Shown piece after piece: positions 12,164 through 38,393 of a stretch of 64,000 bases of DNA. Within the stretch, counting starts at the first letter, position 1; every line of letters starts with the position of its first letter. Source of the DNA: Marisa cornuarietis (Eukaryota; Mollusca; Gastropoda; Architaenioglossa; Ampullariidae). Location of the stretch: the NCBI GenBank assembly GCA_004794655.1, contig SMMW01000614.1:4032501-4096500 (forward strand), given 5' to 3'. The notes under the pieces are model-generated. The model was not told where the DNA came from. It did not search any database and saw only the letters and a program-made list of their open reading frames with translations. The position numbers and the translations under genes were made by a program.

Positions 12164-12688
12164 CGGACGTAAAATTTGGTAGGCATGTGGCCTAAGGGAA
12201 GTAACCAAGCGCAAGTTATTTCAAGTTTGTTTTTTTGTATTTAAGAGTTGTCTCCATTAGTCTCAAGCCTGGACAGATTTTATTTCCTAGTCTGTTTATT
12301 CGAGGGATTTTTCGAGGGGACGGACAGAAGAGTGGAACAAGAGGGTTTAGTGGACGTTGGACAAAAGCAGTTGTATATCAACAAACATGGCTGCCCATTG
12401 TGTGATCGGATCACAATCCCAACAGAATAATCCAAGAACAATACAATGTCAATTTCAATGTGCATGTAATTTATGCAAATCTGTTGTATAAAAAAATTAA
12501 CGAAATCGTTTATGCATTTTGAGTGTAGAGTTCTTTGTGCTTGCAAGCATCTAGTTTCGTTCTGCTGCCTACATGTCTTACTGGCATTAAAGACGTATTC
12601 TACTTTAGATTAGATGTTTCTATTTGCATGGCCCCTTCAAATTCTTGTTTTCCAAACATAGTCACGTAAATATTTTTTATTCACATGT
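12164..12688 (+). repeat. Segmental duplication, second left block
   Basis: Matches about 42702-43400, from acgtaaaatttggtaggc to tttccaaacatag. In the right copy this block follows immediately after the equivalent of position 9163. Confidence 0.8.
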
Positions 12689-15590
12689 ATGTGCTAGGAA
12701 AATATTGTAATTTTTCTTTGGCCTTCTTTTGTGTTTCTGATAGTTATCTTTGGGAGGTTATACTTAGTTTGCACATTAAAATCTGCGGGTTTTAAGTGTA
12801 ACCACTGTCATCTTCCAGTACAGCTATTTAGTTGTGACAGAAAGGACAGACGAGCGCATGTACAGGATGTCCAAGATTGCCGGGATCTGCAAGCTGACTG
12901 CACAACACCGCGGACAGGGGAAACGTTAATTAGTATGAGGATAACTTATGATAACAAAACTGAGCCGACTTTGCAGTTGGATAAGCTGCTGCTATGTTCG
13001 GTTGATCTTTATGACTGCAGCTTCTTCTCAGGCTGCTCTTACGCCTTCTGCCTGTCACCTCCCTTCGCCACACTTCTCCCTTCCCTTTTATATCCCCCGG
13101 GAGGGCTAATGTGCCATGGGTGCCCGGCTGTGAAGGTCGGCAGCTCTGGCTGTGTCCTTCTAGGACAGGGGGAGGGGTGTGAGGGGTGCCGCTCCTCCCA
13201 TCTCTCGCAGCTCCCTCCGCCCTTCCGGACCCAAAACAAACCTCGCGCCAATCAGTGCTACCAATCGGTCTTCAGCTGGCATTTGAGCCAGCCTCTACCA
13301 CAATATATGCATTTGTTATTTTATTAAGACCTATTTTCTCGATTTATTATAAAGTATAGTTATGAGGACCATTTCTCTTGATTTTCGTTTAAAAAGGTAA
13401 TTATTACGAAGCATCCATGGGAACACTGGCGGTTTGAGCCAAACAAAACTCCTACTTTATAGTGTGCACTCTGACTGGTACTGCGTAGGCCACCTTGGCC
13501 GTAATTTGACTGTAGTCATGAGGATGTAAGAAAGACAACTGGCACCTGGCGTTGGGGGAATGACGTGGATAAACGCAGCCGCTGACAGGGCCCGCAACTC
13601 TTGCCTATTGTGGGCGATAGTGAGCAGGTCCTGTACAGGACGACCAGTTTCCCTAATACATATAACTTAAAATGTAAAAGTGTAAGAGGCACTCATGGAA
13701 CTTGGAACACTCCGGGGGGGGGGTATCCCTTTTACTTTTATAATTTGTTATATGAGCTATGTAGCTCGTGTTACATTCTGAAGTTAATGTTTTACCCTTT
13801 TTAGTACTGTTCGAATTAGAGCGTGTTTTAAAACATTTTTCTTACGTATTTTATTTGTGTAATGCAGTTCATGCAAATTTAATTAATATATAAATATGTA
13901 TGATATATTTTAACACTAAGCAAAAGCACCTATGAAAAAAACTTTAGCAGCATGCAAAATGTACTAAACTTAAAAGTTTATGTACAATACTTTTATAAAC
14001 CATTAAACTGTGTGTATAAAGATCTTTCGTATTATGCAGTTATTTACCCCTTTTTGATATCGTATTGAAGAGAAAAGAGAATGATACAATGACTAAAGGC
14101 TGTCCAATTAACACATATTGGTGCGATTTAGGTTATACATATGGTTTATATTCTTATATGCTATATACGACTTATTGCTATCCTCGTGCTTTTTTTAATA
14201 GAGATTTTGCATTTTAGATCATCTTTGTTGTTTATAATACTGTATTTTATATATATTTATATATCTAAAATTAAATTTGAAATAAATAGGTCAGTTTTTA
14301 TTAAGACACAATAAGCTGTGAACTTCAAATGTAAAAAAATGGTCTTTTGAAAGTATCTTTTTCTGATGTGGACAGATTTTTGTTATTTACAGTATATACA
14401 TCTTGGATAAAACTTGTAATAAAACGTAAATTTGTGCTTTAATGTTCCTCGTGTTTCTTCTTTTTAACCTGTGTGAAACATATTTAAATATGGCCGGTTT
14501 CAGTCATCAGCACTTTTAACTATATATTATGCAACAATAATATTTGAGTTAATAATAATAATGTGTACATGTGTCACATACCACAACATATGTGATATAG
14601 CTAATGTGTGTACCACGTGAATTTCATCAAATACTAAAGAAAATGATAGAAATACACATACTCTGTGTGTGTTGAATTATATATTGCAGCACAACCAAAG
14701 ATGAATCTAGATGCTAAAGTAAAATTTTGTCAGGGCTTTACCGCCCGACATAACACACAAATATTCAAATTAAACAAAAAAATGGTATCTTTAAGCTCTT
14801 TTAGTCATGTGGCATAGTGACACATACATAGTAAACCACAAATATCAACCTCAAAACAATTTTAGTAACTTGTTAACTGTTCGTAAATAAAGAGTCAAAA
14901 ATCAGGGCAACTTCACTCTGTTATCTCAGATTGTTTCTCCCCCCTTTGTATCCTACACCTCTATTATTGTAAGATCAATTTTGTGAAAATATACGCGCTC
15001 GGGACTGACTGATTGACCGACTGACCGATTGACCGACCGACTGACTGAGGCTTCCATGACACCTGGGTGAGCATTGCGCTTAATACACGGAACACACGAG
15101 AAAGTTCAGGACAACTATCTACACAATACTTTCGCGCGCTTTTATTTTCTAATCTGTCTAGCACCCGGACAGTGCGTGACGCACGGAAGTAAACACCTAC
15201 CGGCGCACTGTACTACGGTCAAAGATTATTTGACAAGCGGGTCAACTATATATCATATTTTATGGATGGCCAAATATACAAGCGGTGACATCTTGGTTTG
15301 CTCTTACTGAATTTATTTGACAGTGTCCCACAGTGCCTCAAAACGCACGAAAATTAAAAAAAAAACTTTCTACCTCACAAAGGGCTCATTATAAACGGGA
15401 AAACTATGAATAGTGTAAACACTGTTAATTTCTGTTCTATTTAAATAGGGCGAAAAGGATACCAAAACAAACATGCTTCTAGAAAACGTAGGATTATAAC
15501 CGTGATTCGGGGTTGCTTAGACAGCATATCCGGCAGAGAAGTGCCCAGGCTTGGAGTGACCCATTTTCTTATCCAGAAACCGTTGGAATA
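12689..15590. other. Intergenic, no supported gene
   Basis: AT-rich sequence with a GC-rich island at about 13030-13260. A 198-codon open frame (12731-13327) starts at CTG and shows no recognisable motif. A (GACTGACC)-like short tandem repeat lies at about 15003-15050. Nothing here could be supported as a gene. Confidence 0.45.
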
Positions 15591-15591
15591 T

Positions 15592-15593
<2 letters not shown>

Positions 15594-15651
<58 letters not shown>

Positions 15652-15785
15652 GAAGGTTTTTATAGCGCATATTCACACTCATAGAGACCATGCTCTTAGC
15701 GCTTAAAAACAAGGAAGAGACGTGGACTACATGGATAGAACACGAGGGGCGTAAGAATAAACGACAGTACTGACGACAAACAGGC
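15594..15785 (+). repeat. TAA microsatellite plus dispersed repeat, copy 1
   Basis: (ATA)n at about 15594-15649 followed by tttttatagcgcatattcac and catgctcttagcgctt to about 15785. The same module recurs at 17195-17356, in the same order and orientation. Confidence 0.8.
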
Positions 15786-16029
15786 AGGCAACCCTGAACA
15801 CCGCCCTCAGCTCCAAATGACGGGGCACCACGACGACCACTTTTTAAGGCTGACAGCTTTGAGCAGCAGAACTTTCACTGTAGAATATCTTAGAACAGAC
15901 CTGAAAATGGTAACACATGCCAGCATCAGCCAGTAGACTATCCCCACAACAACCTGAACCAATATAATCTGCGTAGCAGAACTACTACCATCCGAGTGCC
16001 ACTAACGTAGGCACTTCGCCAATAGCGCG

Positions 16030-16535
16030 GACGTTGTCAGCGCTTGCAAGACAGCATTCAGATCATACTCTTTCCTGACGAGTCCATGTTCATTCTAGTC
16101 CCTTTTGATGAAAAGACAACGAGGGTGGCGTCCCCAAGGAGAACGAGCACGATTAGCGTGACGGTTGTTCTCTAATGTTTTGGTAAAGAGTCCATCTTCG
16201 TTGCAGATCCCCTGTTTCATCTCGTTTGTGGTGCTCTGAATAGCACCTAGTAAAAAACTAGATTGTGCAGCCTCGAATCATACCAGCTTTACAATCCATA
16301 CGTAGTGGTTGCACGCTGCAAGATGGTGTCACCCCCTGGCCCTCGCGTACTGACGACGTTTTGCAACAGTGGAAAATTTTGTGGTTTGAGTGGTCATCAC
16401 GTCCCCTTAACGGCTCCCATCGAGCACGCCTGGGACACTCTAGGACGCTTCCTACAAGCTTACTTTCACAGGCAAAACACATGACCGAGCTGTTCCAGTG
16501 CTTGCAACAGGAGTGGGTGACTATACCTTAAGCGA
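16030..16535 (+). pseudogene. Tc1/mariner-type transposase remnant
   Basis: Fragments in shifting frames recall the C-terminal half of Tc1-family transposases: about 16060 a stretch like LFPDESMF (family LFSDES); about 16315-16400 LQDGVTPWPSRTDDVLQQWK then FEWSSR (family QDNARPH...LQQ...EWP); then APIEHAWDTLGR (family PIEHLWD.LGR); and FQCLQQEWVTIP just before a stop at about 16529. At least two frameshifts and loss of DDE residues make it inactive. I did not identify its TIRs. Confidence 0.7.
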
Positions 16536-17194
16536 CTCTATTGATGTTTGTTCTCTTTATGTGCGAAAGATGCATCGAATTTGTGGCAGCAAATAGGGCT
16601 CACACAGGTTTTTGACTGAGTTAAAGTGCTTGGATATTTCCTTTCGAATTTTTTATTTTGAGGCGGGATTGTTTGACTGCCTTTATCTTGGAACAAATTA
16701 ACTTCTCCTCACACTTGTCTGTCAAACAAAGAAATTATAAAGCATTTACGTGGATCTGATGACCACTCAAACCCCTAACTGTTACATTACTTGTACCAGC
16801 GTTTAAGTGAGTGATTTTGTATCTGACTCTTAACCCTTTTTTTAGAGTAGTATATCTGGTTTAAGGCCATGAAAATTTCACATTTTTACAAATAAACAAT
16901 GCACCAGATTATGAATGATAATCAGCAGAACTACGTATTAGGCAGTCTTTCACACAGAGGATTGCTTAACTGCACTTATCAAAAGAAAGAGCTAGCACAT
17001 TGGGCGACAATAGTAATACAACACTTGGGTTATATGTCATACCAGTTACGACCTAAATACTCATGCCGGGTATTAGTTTGGAAACCATTGTTAAGTCGGA
17101 AATACGCAATTCGATAGACCGGAAGTACAGTGCCGCTCGTAATGAATTGAATGTCGGTGAAAGGTCCTCACTAAGTTATTAAAAGATGCTTTAT

Positions 17195-17205
17195 TATAAT
17201 AATAA

Positions 17206-17236
<31 letters not shown>

Positions 17237-17356
17237 AATAATGAAGATTTTTATAGCGCATATTCACACTCATAGAGAGCATGCTCTTAGCGCTTAAAAC
17301 GGGGAAGAGACATGGACTACATGGATAGAACACGAAGGACGGAGGAATAAACAACA
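17195..17356 (+). repeat. TAA microsatellite plus dispersed repeat, copy 2
   Basis: (AAT)n at about 17197-17242 followed by the same tttttatagcgcatattcac ... agcgcttaaaac block as at 15650. The pairing of array and repeat in both places suggests the array grew from the element's tail or head. Confidence 0.8.
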
Positions 17357-17445
17357 GTGGTCAGTGGGTTTTTTTTTCTTCCTCTTCTTCTCCTTTTCTT
17401 TTGCTTTTAAAGAAGGGTCTGAGGACAGAACACCCAAGCATTACA

Positions 17446-17640
17446 CATGCAGACGTTGAGTTTGAAGTCTGTAGTATACAAATTCGGGGTAGACGGGCCT
17501 GGGGTGGGAAGTGTAGTCAGAGGTATCATATTCTCGCTGGACAAGCCTGGAGGCGGAAGACCGCTGGACACTGAAGATTTTATCGCGTGTGAACCGTCTA
17601 GAAGAACGTTCGTGCATTGAGATTGCTGGACACATGTGCC
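17446..17640 (-). CDS. Possible terminal exon of a minus-strand gene (weak)
   Basis: On the minus strand, after a possible acceptor (cacatgtgtccag), a 60-codon frame ends in a stop at about 17444. It contains REYDTSDYTSHPRPVYPEFV and YYRLQTQRLHV, a Tyr/Pro-rich composition like a cytoplasmic tail. No upstream exon in compatible phase was found on the minus strand within 17.7-20 kb, so this is a candidate only. Confidence 0.2.
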
Positions 17641-17699
17641 ACTACAGGTGGAGGGGGGTGGGCCCTGCAAGCAAATCGGAATTAAAAGTGAAGAGGTAA

Positions 17700-19491
17700 T
17701 GTTACTGATGAGTGTCCACTCTGTGAACCGAGAGGATGGGGGCCTGCCTCTAGCGCTGCAGCCTGTAAGCGAGAGATGTTAAGGCCGCTTTTTTCGTAGT
17801 TACTAAACAACACTGAGACTTTCTTTAACCGTTTCTCCATCACCAAACAAACAAACACATTAGTCTACACAGTAGATCCTTGATATAATGAGACTATATT
17901 ATCCTGTAATACTATCGCAGCCAGCAAAATAACACATTATTGCAAAAACATTGGTGGTGTCACTGGAAGTCTGGAGCTGGAGGAGGGTAATAAAGAGGAG
18001 GTTAGCATGAGAAAGATAAAAGTTTAGAGACGGTGTCTGTGCGGTATGTGGATGGCCAGGATGGGCGGGTAGGAGGTAGGGAGGAAAGTTATGTCACCGG
18101 AAAGGGGAGGACTCGGACTACTGTAACTAAAGTTGTCACCTACGGCGCTGTACCAGCATCGAACTGCAATAACACATCTGCCGGCTGGTCATTACCTTTC
18201 CTTCAGTCTCCGACCTTCTTTTGCTCTTTGCCGACGAAGCTCCCGGTAAAAAGGAGATAATATCTACCCACAATCCATCCCCAAAATCCACCTCGGACTC
18301 TTTCTTATCCTGCACTAGTTGTCTTCAAGGAAGCTGTCACATATGGTCCTGTATGTTGAGTTTTGCGGCGGCCAGGACATTTGTTTTTCGAATAATCACA
18401 TTCTTATATTTGAATGTGTTTTAAGGAGCTTCGTGTAACGTATATTTGTTTCACGATGAAGAAGGGAGGAAAAGAAAAGTTTACAGATGGGCTATGACAT
18501 AAGTGTTAGTTTGTCTACGTTTTCGTTAAATTGCTCCTTGTCTTGACACCAACAATCAAGGTAGAGGCAAATTATGTTGGCCTTGTTTTAGTTTAGTGAC
18601 CAGTGACTAAGATGACAACAAGTTCCACCCATGCCGGCCATCGGCTATTGGCCGGAATGCATTGTTGCTGACAACACGACAAGAGAGAAAGGGGAGGATA
18701 GTCTCGATATACTTGACGAAATGGACTTTCATGGGAATTGAATGGTCGGGCTTTGGAGCAATTGGAGGTGTAGACTGACATTTTTATGAGATAGTTAGAC
18801 AACTCAGCAGTAAAGTCGTCGTGTGTTTGACCATCCCTTTCAATCGGCCGGAGTCCTTGGACCAAAGAAAGCTTGGACAGTTGGACCTGAGAAAGCTACA
18901 CACACTTAGTTTAACATCTGTTCACACTGCGATCTCCTGTCTGTCTCACCCTGTCTTCTAGACTCGAAAAGCCGAGATACGCTGCACTTTCTTTGTTTGG
19001 TGAGTACAGTAATTTTTTTTATGCTTCTATGATTTTCTGTTTATTGGCAAATAGCATTTGACAAGACAGGAACATCAGTGTCGATGAGAGTGACTAGTAA
19101 GCGTCTCAAATTGACTGAGGATAATGAATTTTGTGAGAAAAGCTCATAAATATAGCCTTACAAAGTCTTTAGTCAGCAGGTAAAGTGACATATTGGTACT
19201 GCATAACTTTTTTTCAGCTAAAATTTGCTAAACATTTCTATTTTATATCATAAAACCCTCTCCCTTTGATCTACTTAAATATTAAAATTAACAACAGTTA
19301 CTGGCTAATTAGTCTTTAAAACATTTGCACTGTCTTCTAAAACTGAGCAAGTATTTTAACTGATACTTACTGATGGGGGTTGAAGACCTAGTTTGCTTGG
19401 TAAAAAGTTGGAGGAATTCAAACTTTCTGAAAGTCTTTAGGCGGCAGTTCAGCTCAGTTATGTGTTTGTGTGTAACAGCATGTGTGTTGTT

Positions 19492-19545
<54 letters not shown>

Positions 19546-20000
19546 CGCGCGTGTAGTTTTGCTAAAGGAATAAATGAATTAAATATAGGAAGGGACTTTC
19601 GATTGGTGCTGCGTGTTTGCCTCGTTTGTTATGTAAGTTGATAAAAAAAAGATAACTGATGTGCCCTGCTGTTCGTAGCAGCAGACACTTTTTTAAATGA
19701 GGGTATTAACGAATCTGTCGAGTTTTTGACATCGCTGTTGACATAACAGGCCTTCCTTACTCTGGGGATGTTTTCTATGGAGCGGGGTACTTCACGTTTG
19801 ATCCTTTAACATCATTTTTCCTAATTTACTATAACCACTCACGTGTAAACAATGTTATGTCAAGTAGTGATGCAGATCACAGTTCACTTGTCCTAATGTT
19901 TGCAGTCTATATTTCGTTACTAAATGAAATGTAGATATTGACAATCGAATTGTAAACATATTATTATATACTCAGAAAATAATTTAGATTACAATTACAA
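17700..20000. other. Intergenic, no supported gene
   Basis: No exon with convincing splice sites or domain similarity. It holds a (GT)n(GC)n tract at about 19491-19552 and otherwise unique sequence. Confidence 0.4.
19491..19552. repeat. GT/GC alternating tract
   Basis: (GT)n about 45 bp running directly into (GC)n about 14 bp. This composition favours Z-DNA. Confidence 0.9.
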
Positions 20001-20500
20001 GGGGCCCGGAAAGTCGTCTGTCCCGGGGCCCGTGCTGGCTCTCGGCGGCCCTGAGTGGAAGGGGGGAGGGAAGAAGGACGAGCATTGTGTGGACTGTGTT
20101 AGGAGTAATTCTCAAGGGTGAGGTGCGTTTTCAGTGCAGATTTGAAGGATTCAATTGTAGGAAGGTGGTGGATATGGAAAGGGAGAGAGTTCCATTGTTT
20201 TGCTGCACAGTAGGTATTTATAAGTATTGTTGCACTAATACAAAAGTCTGCTAGAGGATTTAACTGTTTTAACCAGTAAATATAAAACAGGTCTGCAACT
20301 AAGTTTATAAGTTCTCTTAATAACAGTAGGGTAGCAAGTGGGGCACGAGAAAGTCCTTTTTTATAGATATATTTTTTGAAGGAGGTGAATGGAATGCATA
20401 GTAAAGCCTTTTTATAATACAGATTGACATGTTTTTATGCTTAGGTCCCCTCAAAGCAAATATAGAAATATTGATTATGTTAGGAGTTTTTTAAAAATTA
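20000..20500. repeat. Possible dispersed repeat
   Basis: The stretch with ggggcccggaaagtcg and, further on, gttccattgttttgctgcac resembles repeats seen scattered in invertebrate genomes. There is no second copy in this window, so the call rests on general impression only. Confidence 0.2.
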
Positions 20501-20873
20501 AAAATTTATAGGTCTTATAGGAGATTACAAAACAGCCTGTTAAATATTACCCACCCAGGGCCTACTTTGTACACACCTACATACAGACAAGCATTTTATT
20601 TTTTATTTGGCTGATTAAGATTTATTGTATTGGTATGTTTTGCTCTACAAAGATTATTTTGTACACACCCATACACATACACACATAAGCATGTTTTTTT
20701 CAAGCATTTTGGTTTATGCTCATGTGCTCCCAAAGCAAATAGAGAGATATGGGTAATATTAGAAAAAGGCCAAAACTCACAAAAGAATACTAAATCATAA
20801 AAGATTCTAAAACACTATCTACGTTTTTACCCTCTTTAAGGCCGGTTTATGTTTTTATTTTGTTGTACACAAC

Positions 20874-20876
<3 letters not shown>

Positions 20877-20927
<51 letters not shown>
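20877..20927. repeat. CA microsatellite
   Basis: (CA)n of about 48 bp. Confidence 0.95.
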
Positions 20928-20931
<4 letters not shown>

Positions 20932-21171
20932 CACCGGTCATGGCAAAAATGGTGACGGTACTATGTCACCCTGCCAGACCTGTTATAAACGTTTTGTTCA
21001 TCCGTCTGTTCTTGTTTGTCCATGTATGTCCTTTGCTATGTTCTTTTAACTTTCCATCTGCTCATTTGCCACCAAATACTTACAGATCAGTTTTTGTACA
21101 TCACATTAAGGCTCCTTTGTGGAAATATTGTACTAACTGCAGTGCTCCTCATTATAATTTAAACCTATACC

Positions 21172-22720
21172 CTTTAGTTCAAGTTCAAGTTGTTTATTCA
21201 TGGGGCCATTGCCCTTTTTGAAGGGGGAGCAACAACAACAGTACAATATTACATACATCTATGCATGGTTATTGAGTAAAAATTACAAGAAAACAAACAT
21301 TCATATGTTGCTTATTTGTCTTCTATTGCAGTTTTTTCTAAACTGGAAAGCATGGAAGAGATACAATGCCAGATTTTTAACAACTTTTTCATTTTATGAG
21401 GCTAGCAGCAAACTCATTTTAAATTTATTTGGACTAGTATACCATTTTCTTTGTATATATCTTATTCTAAGATGCAGTAGGGCTTTACAACTTAGAACGA
21501 AGTGCACTTCATCTTCCTCATTCAATTGACATAATGGACATACAAGATCAAGTGTAGTGTAACTTCTATACCTAAAGTAATGGACTGCAATGTTAGATAC
21601 ACCCAGTCGGAATTTAGCAAAAATTGTCATTAGATAATAATCTAGATCTATTTGTAAGTATTTTTTTGACAGCTCCTGAGATTCCATAAGTAGAATAAAA
21701 GGAAAATCTCTCACTGCTATTGATGTGATCTTCCCACTCTTGCCATCTACACAAAACTTGTCGTTCTTTTAATTTGTTTAGAAACAGTCTTTCACATTGT
21801 GCCCCTTGATTTAACCACACAAAACCAAACCCCAGTGAAAATAGCTTTCTTTTAATATTAGATACCCAGTTTGATTTACCTTTTGTTTCTAAATCAAATA
21901 ACATTCTGTAAATTTTGCGGGGCAGTCTGTCATCGTTCATTCTAACTAGTTTCAACAAATATCGAACACATTTATTAACTGAATTTACGGTAATTGGGTG
22001 TCTATGTAGTTCGCCATACACTAAGTCATTTGGAATATAGCCTTTAGTGTTAGGTGGTGTCTCCTGTTTTTTTAAAATTACCTCAACATGAGCACAAACG
22101 CATCAATTTTTTTAGCTTCAATGAACTAAGTGACATGAAAAAAGGAAAGATTTTTTTCACTATTTACGTAATAAGGCCTTCTCAGTTTACCTACTACAGG
22201 ATACACACTTTGAAAATAAACAGGAAAAATGATTTCTGCAGAATGGGGCTACTCTTGCTTTTTTGCTTCATACACTACTTGCTCACGTGGGGTGGCAATC
22301 CTATTTAATAACAATTTTGAATTTTCAGTTTAAAATGTTTACAGAGAGAATGAGGAAAATTATATTATAGCAGTGATAAAAAATTAGAAAAAGAGATTTT
22401 AATTTGTAATGTCTATGGACCAAATAAGGATAATCCAAAATTCCATTCACAACTAGAAGAATGTGTGAGGCAATCAGGTATAGATAATATTGTGATTGGG
22501 GGTGACTGGAATGTTGTTTTGAATTTCCAGATAGACTGTTACAATTATAAACATAACAACAATACTAGAGGGCAAAAACAAATTGATAAGATGATGACGA
22601 ATTTGGACCTGGTTCATATATGGCGGGAACTAAATCCAGAAGCACTAAGATACACTTGGCGTGGGAAGAGACCCTGGTTAACCCTATGGTTAAAGTTAGC
22701 TCAAATTTACTGGTGACCAC
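21172..22720 (-). mobile_element. Non-LTR retrotransposon (Tx1/L1-like) with inverted 5' part
   Basis: The minus strand from about 22030 to 21390 encodes the C-terminal part of a LINE ORF2: TVNSVNKCVRYLLKLVRMND, a motif ending LGFGFVWLNQG, then AKFRLGVSNIAVHYFRYRSY and a CPLC...HFVLSCKAL zinc-ribbon-like end. Toward 21175 it ends in a tail of aacttgaacttgaact type (minus strand). The plus strand from about 22080 to 22715 encodes an endonuclease domain: LLQDTHFENKQEK, EWGYSCFFASYTTCSRGVAI, ICNVYGPNKDNPKFHS, IVIGGDWNVVLN and RELNPEALRYTWRGKRP. Frames are broken by stops. The reverse-transcriptase core is absent. The order (inverted 5' part joined to sense 3' part) is that of twin-primed insertion. 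Confidence 0.75.
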
Positions 22721-23591
22721 ACAGGCTGGGAATAATCTCAAAACCGACACTCATAGAAATCCCATCGAAGCATCCATCAAGTGTATTTCACCGAGAGAAA
22801 AAGTGTAACGATGTAGCGGTAGGGTAAATCGCTCGTAAGCAAAGACCCATCAAAGACCTTCGGCAACTTATTGACAGCAAAAGGAAGTTTATCTGTTTGC
22901 TACGTAACAATTTTAAGAAAGGCTATTCGTGTAGTTTATCGGGAGAAGGTATGAATTTATACGAGTATGAGGAACATATAGTAAAAAATTATTATACGGG
23001 GTTCTAAATCTTGTAGGTCTTTCAGCATTTATTGTCGTGTAATTTTGGTGTTAAATAATTGAATAGGTAGAGTGCAGCTGTGTCCTACTTTTGTAAGCTT
23101 TCTGCTGCAACGGTGTTTGACTAAGACTTTTGCAAAGTAGGAGCGGAATAAGGAAAAGTCTTTGTTTCAATGACCAGGATGTTATTATCGAAACAAGATC
23201 CAAAGGTCAGTTGACTTAAACCTTTCAGCGATATGTGGTTTCTTAAACGTTCTATCAGTTCATAGATAATTCTTCGTTGTAAAGGCTGGTAGAGATCCTG
23301 CTTTTTAGAGAATCGACTACTTCTATGTTTTTCTAAGCGAGTTGTATTTAACTGCAGAAAATAGTGCTAGTGGAAGAATACAGTAAATAGTGCTAGTGGC
23401 AGTACAAAAGAAAACAAAACTCTAGGATTCTTGTCATTCTTAAAAGTCAGAGAAACGTAAAAAAATCCATTGACTTTCTTTTTTCTTCTTTTAGTTTAGC
23501 TCACAGCAAAATTGTCCAATAACAGTTCGTGATGTTACTATTTACGTGCTACATTTGTGTTCTGTAAAATACAGTATCAAATCCTCAGAAG
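22721..23591. other. Upstream region of gene A
   Basis: No coding exon seen. This is the expected promoter and 5' UTR region of gene A. A clear TATA box or initiator cannot be picked out by eye. A possible 5' UTR acceptor (gtaaaatacag, about 23573) lies just before the start codon. Confidence 0.35.

Positions 23592-38393
<14,802 letters not shown>

Noticed and set aside
12731..13327. 198-codon open frame, the longest in the window
   Set aside because: Starts at CTG, has no recognisable domain, and crosses a GC-rich patch where stops are rarer. A short alternative frame ending GICKLTAQHRGQGKR near 12933 looked exon-like but has no partner exon.
18033..18865. ORFs on both strands (18033-18260 + and 18593-18865 -)
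   Set aside because: No domain, no phase-compatible neighbours, unremarkable composition.
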